Assembly: GCF_000758925.1 (NCBI RefSeq)
Contig: NZ_JRNC01000052.1
Location: 1-48,874, forward strand
Direction of reading: 5' to 3'
DNA: 48,874 nt
Source of the DNA: Prevotella sp. S7-1-8
Lineage (GTDB): Bacteria; Bacteroidota; Bacteroidia; Bacteroidales; Bacteroidaceae
Of the stretch, positions 30,013 to 38,866 are shown piece by piece. The notes below the pieces were generated by a model, which ran no database searches, was not told the origin of the DNA, and worked only from the letters and a program-made list of their open reading frames with translations. The translations under genes and the position numbers were made by a program. Numbering within the stretch: position 1 is the stretch's first letter; each line of letters starts with the position of its first letter.

Positions 30013-31047
30013 CTAATATACAAAGGTTTCAACGTCTTTTCTACTCTCTACTGTTTTGTACAATCTATTTCTCTGCCCGTAGGAAGCGTTCTTAAAGAAA
30101 GCCTCTGAACCGCCTTTCTTATCGCCACCGCCCTTGTTCAGTGATTCAAGCAGTGTCGCTGCCGTTTCGGAGGCAGCAGCGAGATCGGGGATATACTTTT
30201 TCTGAATAGGATTGATGCGGTTGGAATAGCGTACATTGGCAAAGTTGATGACGTGGAATCCGCAGTTTTCTGGTAGATGACCATATTTCTTGTTCTTACA
30301 GTACTGATAGAGCAAGTTCTTGGCCAGCGTCGGGAACTTGTAATCGTACACCATCATAGTAAACCCCTTGGCACTGTGCTGCCTGATGAAAGGGTCGATG
30401 ATGCCGAACGACTTACCCGAACCTGGAGTACCGAGGACAAGAGTGGCACGGAAGGGGTTGATAATGTTGATCCATCCCTTTCTCATACTTTTCTTGAAAT
30501 AGAAAATCATGGGTATATTGACCGAGTAATCATTCTCTATCTTCTCTTCCATCTGTTGGAAGCTCTCTTCCTCAAAGTTGAAACGGTCGTCTCCCAGCTT
30601 ATGGTTAAAATACTTACTGATAGCATCTAACCCTTGATGGACAAGCATGATACCAATGACGGAACAAAAGACATAGATAATTCGGTTGGTCGGGAAGCCC
30701 ATCATTGTACCTCCCCAGGTGTCCTTATGCACAAGGACACTGGTTAGAATAAGGTAGAAGCCTATGGACAACGGATAGATGACCATTGTTTTCATATTAA
30801 ACTTCAATTCCTTTCTGGCCTTAGTACCTATACACGTCACACCGATACAAACAAGCTCCATAAACTTACAGCCGAGGACACTGTTAAACAGTTTGAGTTT
30901 GTAAAGGAAGGATAAGAGAAATTTTGCGATGGGATCGCTGGAAGCGATGGGTAGATTCATCACAATCTCAAATATCAGGACGATATAGATACAACTGCGG
31001 AATATATTGTATATCTGTTGCTGCTCTTTGGTTTCTTCTGTTGCCAT
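30013..31047 (-). pseudogene. Type IV coupling protein (MobC-like), truncated by prophage
   Basis: This is the ATPase that links relaxosome to mating channel. Four membrane helices (about 15-137), Walker A G-T-P-G-S-G-K-S (206-213) and the family segment R-I-N-P-I-Q-K-K-Y-I-P-D-L-A-A-A-S-E-T-A-A-T are present. After G-G-S-E-A-F-F-K-N-A (residue 321, base 30085) similarity ends and 23 unrelated residues lead to a stop. Known members have about 300 more residues with Walker B, which here must lie beyond the left end of the phage. ICE transfer should be abolished. Confidence 0.85.
30054..30071 (+). repeat. Putative transposase end-binding site, terminal copy
   Basis: TTTTGTACAATCTATTTC lies within about 15 bp of the inferred phage/ICE junction, where the outermost Mu-type end site is expected. 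Confidence 0.5.
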
Positions 31048-31066
31048 ATCAAGAGTGGATAATCGG

Positions 31067-31453
31067 TTAGTTCATTTTCATGCGCAGGATCGGGCAAACC
31101 TGTGCAGGGTCGGTTTTGAGGATAGAGGATGTGTTGTCGATGCCACAAAGTGCGTTCTCGTCTGCCGAAACGCTGGGAACACTCATGAGTGTATCAAGAT
31201 AAGCAGCTTGTCCCAAATTCTTTGTAGAGACAAACCACATACTATCCTGTCTTGTGCCAATGACGACACCCACGGCGGTCATCTTTGAAGCGTCATGTCC
31301 ATGTGCGGATATGATACTGTAGTTTGACAGAAGGATAGATCCTGCCGTAACATTACCATGCCAGTCTTCTATATGTTCTGAACATGAAGACATCTAAAAA
31401 GACAGTAGCATTATAGCTACTGCCCATATCATAAAGTTGACTTTTCTTTTCAT
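31067..31453 (-). pseudogene. ICE lipoprotein with nonsense codon in signal peptide
   Basis: From ATG 31451-31453 the frame reads K-R-K-V-N-F-M-I-W-A-V-A-I-M-L-L-S-F, then TAG, then M-S-S-C-S-E-H: a signal peptide and lipobox (MSSC) split by one in-frame amber codon (codon 20). The remaining 107 residues are intact. A TTG or CAG to TAG point change would restore it. If translation restarts at the following ATG (31393) the product lacks a signal. It occupies the place of the small TraP/TraQ-type lipoproteins after TraO. Confidence 0.7.
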
Positions 31454-31478
31454 ACTTTTTGGTTCATATCAGTTATCG

Positions 31479-31979
31479 TCAAAGAGGTATCTTCACACCA
31501 ATGGTGAAACCATTACGGAAGGTATCACCGTGCATGAAATTCACGTTGTTCTTTTGTTTGAGAGCGAACTTCCAACCATTCGTAAAGGTATAGCTGTATT
31601 CAAAGCTGCCCTCTGCCCCAAAGAAATAATCTCCACGAAAGGCACCAGCCACAGGACCGAGGTCGAGACGGAGCGTTGAATTTTTCCAACGCACCAAACT
31701 CTTCTTGTATAGGATTCCGCCATTCCAGTAGTAGTTCTTCCAAAAGGACTTGTTGCATACTTTGCCACATTCGGGGTCTTTAGCCCAGCGGTTGCCAACT
31801 TCACCGAAGATTTCAAAGGCATTGTCATATTTCAGCTCCTTCTCATACCCAAATGTAGCATTGAGGGTATTCTGGAACAATAGTCCTGTATTGAGGGTGA
31901 TATATTCGTCATCCTCGCCAGCATGGGTTTGTGGGAGTAGGCAGAAAGCCAACATCAGGGATAGGAATATCTTTTTCAT
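31479..31979 (-). CDS. traO: Conjugal transfer protein TraO (outer-membrane barrel-like)
   Basis: This 166-residue protein has a signal peptide (about 1-20, cleavage near T-H-A-G) and repeated aromatic beta strands (T-L-N-A-T-F-G-Y-E-K-E, F-E-Y-S-Y-T-F-T-N-G-W-K-F) typical of the TraO family, probably an outer-membrane barrel. Its start overlaps the TraN stop by 4 bp. Confidence 0.72.
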   Translation of the reverse strand: MKKIFLSLMLAFCLLPQTHAGEDDEYITLNTGLLFQNTLNATFGYEKELKYDNAFEIFGEVGNRWAKDPECGKVCNKSFWKNYYWNGGILYKKSLVRWKNSTLRLDLGPVAGAFRGDYFFGAEGSFEYSYTFTNGWKFALKQKNNVNFMHGDTFRNGFTIGVKIPL

Positions 31980-32926
31980 CGCTGTCCTCCTATGTTATAA
32001 TTATAGTTTCTCGTTAGGCTCTTCATCATCTTCTCATCGAATCCATCGGCATGAAGAATATCAGAGTACTCTATAGGGATATAGATAACACGACCTGAAA
32101 TTTGACTTTCGGAAATCTCCAAATTGAGGATTTTCTCATCAGGGAAGGTGAGCTTGTTCAGCACAATCACATTGCGATAGCCCTTTTTGAATGAGTTGAC
32201 CTTGTTGAGCATATAGGTTGGGGTAAGTTCTATCGTTTGAGTATTGGTTGCCTTGGTTTCTTTCTTATCGGTGAGCTTAATACGTATCTCGTCAATATCA
32301 AATTTAATCTTCGTACTGTTGTAAAGAGAGAAATCGATAAAGAAGTAGTCGTCAATGGCATATATGTTATTGACAACTGCCTTAATACCATACTTCTTAT
32401 ATTGAATATTGTGAAACCGGGCAGGCATGGCATAGATAGCCCAGGCACAACGTGCCATTTCTGCTTCAGGCATCAGCACATCAGGATTATTGTAACGCTT
32501 GGTGTCCTGGAGATTGATGTTGTAGATGGAATTGGCGCGAGCTGGCCCCTTCACATAGACAACATTAAGTTGTGATATGTGTCGTTCTCCAATAACCGTC
32601 ATCGTACCAGCCAACTCATAATCATACATCCTGCCAGCAGGTTTGATACGTACGATGTTATCCGCACATTGATTACCGATGATATTGGTGGTGGATATAT
32701 CAACGAGTTTGATATTCTCTGGCATGACAATATGGGTAGTCACCTGCTCATTCACATATATCGTGTTCTTGCGGAGGTCGCTATCAAAGATATAGGCATT
32801 CTCCATACTCTCACGATGGATATAATGTACCTTGGATGTATCGGGTACGATGTCACGGTATTTCTTCTGCGCCCAGGTTGAAGTGGTGCAAAGAATTGCT
32901 AATAGTGTTAATACTAAATTTCTCAT
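31976..32926 (-). CDS. traN: Conjugal transfer protein TraN (DUF4138, VirB9-like)
   Basis: This 316-residue secreted protein has a signal peptide (1-19, C-T-T-S-T-W-A-Q). Its beta-rich body with M-P-E-A-E-M-A-R-C-A-W-A-I-Y, L-T-P-T-Y-M-L-N-K-V and E-I-S-E-S-Q-I-S-G-R is typical of DUF4138. It would form the outer-membrane ring of the mating channel with TraM and TraO. Confidence 0.88.
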   Translation of the reverse strand: MRNLVLTLLAILCTTSTWAQKKYRDIVPDTSKVHYIHRESMENAYIFDSDLRKNTIYVNEQVTTHIVMPENIKLVDISTTNIIGNQCADNIVRIKPAGRMYDYELAGTMTVIGERHISQLNVVYVKGPARANSIYNINLQDTKRYNNPDVLMPEAEMARCAWAIYAMPARFHNIQYKKYGIKAVVNNIYAIDDYFFIDFSLYNSTKIKFDIDEIRIKLTDKKETKATNTQTIELTPTYMLNKVNSFKKGYRNVIVLNKLTFPDEKILNLEISESQISGRVIYIPIEYSDILHADGFDEKMMKSLTRNYNYNIGGQR

Positions 32927-32972
32927 TGGTTTCTTTGTTTTGATTCTGTATGTCCGTTAACGACTAATGGTG

Positions 32973-34199
32973 TCATTCTTCGGCAGAAGTGTTGATAAGA
33001 TAGACGATAGTGTTATATTTGATACGAGCCTTGTTCTTGCGCATATTGGCAGAGACGGCATTGCTTGCTGACTGATAGATGTTTTGCAGTGCTTGCAATG
33101 CTACCGACTCGCCGTTGAGTGTCGATCCGTAGTTGTTGCCAAACTGCATATTCTGCTGCATGGCTTGCGAACCAGCCTCTTTCATCAAGTCTCTAAAAGC
33201 TGATTCAGGCACATAAAAGCCTTCCATACCATCATTGTCATAAACAGACAGGTTAACCTTGATAAACTTGCTGTCCACAAGAATACTCGTGATATTAGCT
33301 CTGACTCGCTGCTGACCAAAGCCAGTAACAAGGCCATAGAGATAAGTACCCTTTTTCAAGAGTACCTTGTTGATGGTAACATCGTCGAGCAGCTTGAAAC
33401 GCAGTCGAGTTCCTTCATGGGCCTTGGTGGTCTTATCGATTATCGCCTTGATAAGCGGTGCATCTACATTCTTTGTAGCAGACACTGTGTTGAAACGCTC
33501 GGCATTAGGGCTGTTTACTTTCTCTACCGTCTGCACCTTTTCGGTAGCTTTCTTTGATTTCCCTCCAGTCCGGCGGTTGGAGCGTCCGTTTCCACCATAA
33601 CCTCCTGCATATGGATTGCCATCATAGCCTCCGTAGCTGCCACTACCTGCATCAATGGCACGCTGTGCTGCCTGACTGCGCTTCTGTATGTATTCAAGCT
33701 CCTTGGCATAGTCATCAAGTTCATCCCGACGGCTGCTGCCACCACTGCTTCTTCTTGATCCTCCGCCGTAGCTGCCACCATATCCACCGCCTGAATAGGC
33801 GTTGATATGCTTTCTTGATTCGGCAAGACTGCGCTCCATTTCTTCCTGTGCCTTTTGCTGGGCTATACGGTTGGCATTGTCTTTGTCAATCTGATTCAAT
33901 TCGCCTTCACTGTAGCCGTTACCCGAAGTGTCTTTCTCTTGCTCATCGCTGCCGAATCCATCAATAGCCGAATAGCCATCTTCGCCCATTCCACGGTCTC
34001 CCATTAATGCCATTTTATCCTTCATTGCCTGATTGTCGGCATCGGGAAGTTCCATATTGAGAGAGTCGGTAGCAACCTTCGTGGATGCAGTACTGTTACC
34101 GTCAAACATATTGGAAACCTCATATGCAAGGAACGTCAAAGGGAGGAAAACAACAAGCGGAAAGATGTATTTCGGCTGTTTGAGATTTAGTTTCTTCAT
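32973..34199 (-). CDS. traM: Conjugal transfer protein TraM (VirB10-like)
   Basis: This 408-residue protein has an N-terminal membrane helix (about 11-30), a Gly/Ser/Tyr-rich flexible periplasmic section (about 135-215, tracts of G-G-Y-G-G) and a C-terminal VirB10-type beta domain (about 245-405: I-I-D-K-T-T-K-A-H-E-G-T, K-K-G-T-Y-L-Y-G, Y-D-N-D-G-M-E-G). It spans the envelope and couples inner ATPases to the outer ring. Confidence 0.88.
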   Translation of the reverse strand: MKKLNLKQPKYIFPLVVFLPLTFLAYEVSNMFDGNSTASTKVATDSLNMELPDADNQAMKDKMALMGDRGMGEDGYSAIDGFGSDEQEKDTSGNGYSEGELNQIDKDNANRIAQQKAQEEMERSLAESRKHINAYSGGGYGGSYGGGSRRSSGGSSRRDELDDYAKELEYIQKRSQAAQRAIDAGSGSYGGYDGNPYAGGYGGNGRSNRRTGGKSKKATEKVQTVEKVNSPNAERFNTVSATKNVDAPLIKAIIDKTTKAHEGTRLRFKLLDDVTINKVLLKKGTYLYGLVTGFGQQRVRANITSILVDSKFIKVNLSVYDNDGMEGFYVPESAFRDLMKEAGSQAMQQNMQFGNNYGSTLNGESVALQALQNIYQSASNAVSANMRKNKARIKYNTIVYLINTSAEE

Positions 34200-34690
34200 T
34201 ATTTTCCTTTCTTTAAAAAGTTTACGATGTTTTCTAACTGACGATAGTCCTGTATGATGCGGACAGAATCCTCATGACTCTTCACGTCAATGGCAAGCAG
34301 AGAATCCAGCTCTTCATGAATGGCAACACCTTTATCAGTGAGCTGCTTGATTTCTATCTTCTCGCTTTTCTTTCTTTCGTCGATTTGTCGAAGTCCATTC
34401 ATTATAGGTTGGATGTTCTCAATCGACTCGGTCTTGCCACTGAAATCCATCTGTGTAGTATCAGTGCTGGGGCGGGTCATGTCATACAGAATAGAGATGG
34501 CTGTGGTCACAAAAGCAAAGGAAAGAAAGCCGACCACCAATGCAAAGAAGGTCTTGCGATTTTCGGATGCCCACTGATTGCTCTTCTCTATCTTGTTCTT
34601 AACATTCCATCCTTTGGCGAGTTTCCAACACACATAACGTATCTGCCGCTTATACTTGGGCAGTTCTTTCTGTTTCCCTTTTGTTGTCAT
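34199..34690 (-). CDS. TraL-position small membrane protein
   Basis: This is a 163-residue protein from ATG 34688-34690 (TTKGKQKELPKYK). It has one central membrane helix (about 49-70, FFALVVGFLSFAFVTTAISI) and a helical C-terminus. Its stop overlaps the TraM start, and its 5' end is five bases after TraK ends. It occupies the TraL position of Bacteroidetes conjugative transposons. Confidence 0.6.
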   Translation of the reverse strand: MTTKGKQKELPKYKRQIRYVCWKLAKGWNVKNKIEKSNQWASENRKTFFALVVGFLSFAFVTTAISILYDMTRPSTDTTQMDFSGKTESIENIQPIMNGLRQIDERKKSEKIEIKQLTDKGVAIHEELDSLLAIDVKSHEDSVRIIQDYRQLENIVNFLKKGK

Positions 34691-34694
34691 GTCG

Positions 34695-35291
34695 TTAATA
34701 TTCAAGGTCTATATTCTTCAATGTCTTCCAATGGGTGATGAGCAATCCATGAGGATTGTTCTGTGTCCTTGGCACATTCTCCAGTTCTCCACTGGTGATC
34801 AGGGTACGGCGGATGCTCTTGGTACGCCGTCTGATGTTCTGCGTTCCATAATAGGTGAACTTTCTGCTGTGTTCATCCAACTTGATACTATCACACATGA
34901 TTGTACAAATAGCCGACGAAGAGACTATATCAGAGAAGAAACCGTTTTCTTCCATGGCTTGCTTCTGCTTCATACCTGTTCCATCGACCATGTACATAGC
35001 TTTGCCCAGCGTCCATTTGATATAGTCGTCATCAGGTGGCAAGGTGAAGAAGTATTGATGAAAGAGTTGTATAGCGGCCTTCGCTTCCATGACGAAGTTG
35101 GCCTCTTGTTGGCTACGTTGAGCAAGGAACGGTATATCTCCATCGAGAACATATACCTGACTGCGCTCCTCGGATAGTATCTTCGCTCCATAGGCTATCA
35201 GCATACCACATACGACCACATTGCCAACGATGGTTAGCAATACGGTTATAAGGGCAAGCCTTGTCTTTTTTTCTAAACTTTGTATAAGCAT
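34695..35291 (-). CDS. traK: Conjugal transfer protein TraK
   Basis: This 198-residue protein has an N-terminal membrane helix (about 13-35) and the TraK pattern: E-E-R-S-Q-V-Y-V-L-D-G-D-I-P and R-S-Q-Q-E-A-N-F-V-M-E-A-K. This family resembles VirB8-type assembly factors. It directly follows TraJ (12-bp gap). Confidence 0.85.
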   Translation of the reverse strand: MLIQSLEKKTRLALITVLLTIVGNVVVCGMLIAYGAKILSEERSQVYVLDGDIPFLAQRSQQEANFVMEAKAAIQLFHQYFFTLPPDDDYIKWTLGKAMYMVDGTGMKQKQAMEENGFFSDIVSSSAICTIMCDSIKLDEHSRKFTYYGTQNIRRRTKSIRRTLITSGELENVPRTQNNPHGLLITHWKTLKNIDLEY

Positions 35292-35302
35292 AATTATCTT
35301 CT

Positions 35303-36679
35303 TTATTTTTTGCCTCGATTGTAGGCATCCTTCATTGTGCCAGCTGCGCCTTTTACTGATTTTCCTAAAGAGGATTGGGATATGTCATGCCCCATTTGGC
35401 GACCTGCACCCATAATTCCTCCCCCAACTGCTCCTGCCAGTGCGTTAAGACCACCATCAACTGTTCCACGAGCACCGCTCATGGCACCTCCGACGGCAGC
35501 TGTTCCAGTTGTCGCAATATGACTTATAACACTCCCTGCGGCTGGCATTGCAACAGAAGCTGCACCACCAGAAGCTCCTACGGCAGCACTAACTCCAGCA
35601 ACGCCTGCGGCAGCGGCGGCCCCTCCGGCAGCAGAACCTGCGCTTGACGACACGCCGCCTGGGATAAGCCATGAGCATACCTCTGGCACCATGCTCAATA
35701 TCTTGGCTCCAGCAAGCATACCAACAACGTACATACAAGTTGTACCAATAGCTTGCATACCAAGGGCACCAATATTGTTCCAGTTGGCTGCGTTATGAAG
35801 AAGGCTGTTATAAGCTGTCAAGTCAGATCTTAAATAATACATGATTATAAAATCGACATAATATACAATAAGATAGACGAGGAATCCCCAAAGGGAAACA
35901 GTCAGATATTTAGAAATCCACTGCGACCATGCACTTCTCCATGGTGGTACAATAGACAGTGCAAACATTACAGGACAGAACAATTTTAGTACGCTTAGGA
36001 AAATCCTTTGCCCGACCAACATTCCGTAATAGGTCATTTGGAAGATAATTTCGCCGACAAATCGGATAATATCGTTAGCCCACTCGCTAATCTTTGTTTC
36101 TACAAGAACTGCTGCTTGTTGGGCATAATTCTTAATGCTATTACCAATATTCTCAACACTGTGCTGGATTTTATCCAATAATCCATCTTCTGTAGCTGCA
36201 TCCTGGGCTTTTTTTTGTTCTTCTTGTTTGGCCTGCTGACTGCGGAGAGAATCTACATATTCTTGCTGCTTTTTAGCCACGGCAAGCTCTAATGTTGCAA
36301 CTTGCTTGTTGGCAGCAGTGGCCATACCGTGCGTCCTGCTTTCAAGCCAATTCCCTGGAGTATCTAATGCACTACAAATTATACCTGAAAACTGTATGCA
36401 GAGGGCAAGACCGATAATACGAGCAATTTTCATTACATCCATACCACGACGACCCAGCATCATCATCCAGCATTCGTATGACCCAACGCAAAGAGCAAGG
36501 CTAATCCCCAATCCTCTTGCCATACTCACCATCTCACCATATAAGCCCTGCGTTGGCGAAGACCTCATTACGCCCAACAATTTGTTAAGGCTTTCGTCAA
36601 TGACAGGCAATCCCATCGTCAGAAGCTGGTCTGTGAAGATGGACAAAGTAAGATTTATACTTAAAAGTAAATCATTCAT
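35303..36679 (-). CDS. traJ: Conjugal transfer protein TraJ (VirB6-like)
   Basis: This 458-residue inner-membrane protein has several helices between about 65 and 320, including E-I-I-F-Q-M-T-Y-Y-G-M and I-V-P-P-W-R-S-A-W-S, conserved in TraJ. A charged Gln-rich loop lies at about 130-180. The C-terminal 115 residues are a low-complexity Ala/Gly/Ser tail with repeats such as G-A-S-G-G-A and A-G-G-A-A-A-A-A-G-V. Confidence 0.85.
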   Translation of the reverse strand: MNDLLLSINLTLSIFTDQLLTMGLPVIDESLNKLLGVMRSSPTQGLYGEMVSMARGLGISLALCVGSYECWMMMLGRRGMDVMKIARIIGLALCIQFSGIICSALDTPGNWLESRTHGMATAANKQVATLELAVAKKQQEYVDSLRSQQAKQEEQKKAQDAATEDGLLDKIQHSVENIGNSIKNYAQQAAVLVETKISEWANDIIRFVGEIIFQMTYYGMLVGQRIFLSVLKLFCPVMFALSIVPPWRSAWSQWISKYLTVSLWGFLVYLIVYYVDFIIMYYLRSDLTAYNSLLHNAANWNNIGALGMQAIGTTCMYVVGMLAGAKILSMVPEVCSWLIPGGVSSSAGSAAGGAAAAAGVAGVSAAVGASGGAASVAMPAAGSVISHIATTGTAAVGGAMSGARGTVDGGLNALAGAVGGGIMGAGRQMGHDISQSSLGKSVKGAAGTMKDAYNRGKK

Positions 36680-36701
36680 AATCTTGATTTATAATGTTAT
36701 C

Positions 36702-37373
36702 TTAATAGAAGGCTTTAGCAACACGAGCAAGGGAGGTTACTTTCTTCACCAACTCTTCCATGTCTTTCTTGGCTTGGGCAAAGCCTTTTTCCCTTTTGAC
36801 ATTTTCAAGTTCATAACCTATCCCCGTTTTTCGGAGGTAGGAGATGTTAGAAGTTATGACTTCATTCCTATCTGTGAGTTCCTTTATGCTCTTGGAAAGC
36901 TTCCCCTTACTCCGAATCATGCAATAGGTAAGACCTTCGGTAATGGAAGATTGCATACAAGCGAATAGGTCTTTATACTTTCCATATACAAGGTCAACAT
37001 TGCGGTCGGCTGCACGAGCTATTTCTTCTTTGTTGAGTTCCTCTATCTGCTTGCGCTCAGTTTCAACAATTTTCTTTTTCAGCAACAATGTTGCAAGTTG
37101 TGCTTCACGTCGTGATCCAACTGTCTTTACATTTGAACTGCTTTCATCAAAGTGAACCCTATACCCTGACTTAAATCCTCTCCAATGCCATTTCAGATGT
37201 GCGCCACTATAATTTTTATGAAAGAGATAATACCACCAATCAGGGGAAAAGTCCCAATGACCTTGCTCCATAGAACGGATTTGATGCTCCATCTGCTTGT
37301 CCCTTACTGGCATTTGCGCAAACACTGTCGTAGAGAACAAGAGGGCGAATAATATAGATAAATACTTTTTCAT
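36702..37373 (-). CDS. Secreted helical tra protein (TraI/VirB5-position)
   Basis: This is a 223-residue protein from ATG 37371-37373. It has a signal peptide (about 1-20, ending V-F-A-Q), then W-D-F-S-P-D-W-W-Y-Y-L-F-H-K-N-Y-S-G and long helices with Lys/Glu repeats (about 85-215). It is probably a periplasmic component of the VirB5 type. Its start overlaps the upstream gene by 4 bp. Confidence 0.6.
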   Translation of the reverse strand: MKKYLSILFALLFSTTVFAQMPVRDKQMEHQIRSMEQGHWDFSPDWWYYLFHKNYSGAHLKWHWRGFKSGYRVHFDESSSNVKTVGSRREAQLATLLLKKKIVETERKQIEELNKEEIARAADRNVDLVYGKYKDLFACMQSSITEGLTYCMIRSKGKLSKSIKELTDRNEVITSNISYLRKTGIGYELENVKREKGFAQAKKDMEELVKKVTSLARVAKAFY

Positions 37374-38059
37374 ATAGTTGTGAGGTTTTGGTTCCACTTT
37401 CCTATTATGTCATTGGTTATTCCTTCAAGCGCATCACTATTGAGAATATCCCAAATATAGTCATACTTAAAACCTCCAATATCCACACATCTACTCCAAA
37501 AGAGTGCCTGACTGATAATGCCTCGTATCACGGCTATTTGGTCTTGTATCTCGCATATCATTTGGATTCTCTCGCTAAGAGAGGCTTTTAGGATATTCGT
37601 TTCAGAGGCTACTAACATAGCCACGGATTTCTTTAACAGTGACACTCGCTTGCTGACATTATAGTTGGCCTCGGTGAAATACCACGCAATCTGGGGTTTG
37701 CGGAAGATATTTTTCCTTGTAAGCTCTACAAACCGTATGTATTCTTTGGTAGTATTTCCAATATCGAGTGTGGTCTTGGAAACGACTGCTGCAAGAAAGA
37801 TCCACTGGTTCGCGTTGTTGAGTTTGGTGTTGAGCGTTGTGCGCACATCGTTGAACTTCGATGAATTGTTGGTTGCAATTTGCTGCTCACCATAACTTGT
37901 GCCTACTTGCTTTACGGCAACATCTTCGGCCTTGGCCATCTTCTTGTGAAGCTCTATCAAGGCTGAAATGGTTAGCAGATCATCTGGGCCAATAATACCT
38001 GCTTGACTTGATGTTAGGAAACTAACAAGCAGTAGCAAGGATAGAAGTGTTTTTTTCAT
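37370..38059 (-). CDS. Secreted helical tra protein, unknown
   Basis: This 229-residue protein has a signal peptide (1-20, T-S-S-Q-A-G) and a mostly helical body with L-H-K-K-M-A-K-A-E-D-V-A and W-F-T-E-A-N-Y-N-V-S-K-R. With its two neighbours it forms a set of periplasmic helical proteins between the VirB4 ATPase and TraJ. Confidence 0.55.
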   Translation of the reverse strand: MKKTLLSLLLLVSFLTSSQAGIIGPDDLLTISALIELHKKMAKAEDVAVKQVGTSYGEQQIATNNSSKFNDVRTTLNTKLNNANQWIFLAAVVSKTTLDIGNTTKEYIRFVELTRKNIFRKPQIAWYFTEANYNVSKRVSLLKKSVAMLVASETNILKASLSERIQMICEIQDQIAVIRGIISQALFWSRCVDIGGFKYDYIWDILNSDALEGITNDIIGKWNQNLTTI

Positions 38060-38089
38060 ACGATTCTCATTTTTAGATTCTACTTATTG

Positions 38090-38866
38090 TTAGCTATTCA
38101 TATGATAGTTCCAATCGCTGACGACATCATCCACTATGTTCTTCCCCGAAAAGAAGGTTGCCCATGTCAAAGGGTCGATTGAATACATGAGGTTGCTGAA
38201 TGTACAGCAAAACTCACAGATATATACAATCTGTTGGAGACGTGTATTTATATCAACTATATGTGAAAGTAATTTATTGGCTAATGTAAGTCGCTCGTAA
38301 CGATCGAGGAAGTTATAACCATCACCTTTGCCTAAATGGGCGTTCTTCAAAAATGCAGAAATCTTATCATTGCTCTTCCCACTGGTAAAGGCAGAAATGT
38401 CGATCTTACCATTATTGACAATATCCACGAAATCTTCTATCAAGCCGACTACCTCCGCCTGAATATTAACAATCTCATTGAGACTGTTGATGTAATTGAT
38501 ACCGGGGCATCTGCCTATGGCTTTGACAGCTCTTGCCGTATTGCCTGGAACCTGAATAAACTGCTCTGCCATCTGTCTGTAATAAGCCGATTCCTCACCA
38601 AAACCACTGATATTCTGCATAGATATACGGTAGAGTTCCTTGATGGATGCCATCGAAGCAGTATAGGACATAATCTTGTCCTGTTTGGAACGGATCGAGT
38701 CCAGCTGGGCATTATGTTTATTTTCTATAAGTGTCTGAAAGGCTGTATTGGCACCAACGGCAGCGATAGCGTTCTTATCATACACCACTCTGACCCAGGC
38801 ATTGGCAGAGTTGACGGGGAACAAAATGATTGTCACGACAACCATTATTTTTTTTATCTTTCCCAT
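38090..38866 (-). CDS. Secreted helical tra protein (VirB5-like)
   Basis: This 258-residue protein has a signal peptide (about 1-23, ending A-N-A-W), then V-V-Y-D-K-N-A-I-A-A-V-G and helical repeats, with Cys residues in G-R-C-P-G-I-N-Y-I and E-F-C-C-T-F. It resembles VirB5-type pilus-tip components in layout. It overlaps the VirB4 gene end by 13 bp. Confidence 0.6.
   Translation of the reverse strand: MGKIKKIMVVVTIILFPVNSANAWVRVVYDKNAIAAVGANTAFQTLIENKHNAQLDSIRSKQDKIMSYTASMASIKELYRISMQNISGFGEESAYYRQMAEQFIQVPGNTARAVKAIGRCPGINYINSLNEIVNIQAEVVGLIEDFVDIVNNGKIDISAFTSGKSNDKISAFLKNAHLGKGDGYNFLDRYERLTLANKLLSHIVDINTRLQQIVYICEFCCTFSNLMYSIDPLTWATFFSGKNIVDDVVSDWNYHMNS

Larger units (their letters stand above)
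29134..30071. other. Non-coding right-end region of prophage with repeats
   Basis: No convincing gene is seen in about 900 bp. The + strand is strongly pyrimidine-rich at 29540-29900 and ORFs there are compositional artefacts. It holds a duplicated GGAATTAAAGGGG (about 29259 and 29310), three 12-bp tandem units at 29341-29376, an ATTAAACA/GTTTGAAC block (29482-29510), four TTCAACYY motifs (29877-29992), and two copies of TTTTG[C/T]ACAATCTATTTC at 29960 and 30054, the likely transposase sites at the end. Confidence 0.6.
1..30085. mobile_element. Mu-like transposable prophage (left end outside window)
   Basis: The gene order is that of a Mu-type replicative-transposition phage: repressor, MuA-type DDE transposase, MuB-type ATPase, gp16-like and DUF3164 early genes, then DUF935 portal, MuF, gpG, gp37, protease/scaffold, capsid, sheath, tube, tape measure and gpD/gpV baseplate genes. 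A DGR ends the late operon, as in the DGR-carrying Bacteroides phages of the hankyphage group (family knowledge; no database comparison was made). The right boundary is placed where an ICE coupling-protein gene stops matching its family, at about 30072-30085. The exact last base is not certain because no clear terminal CA is visible. The left end lies outside the window, so target-site duplication cannot be checked. Confidence 0.9.

Noticed and set aside
30054..30090. Clean terminal CA dinucleotide marking the phage end
   Set aside because: No CA sits at a position consistent with the repeated end site and the coupling-protein break, so the last base was left uncertain.
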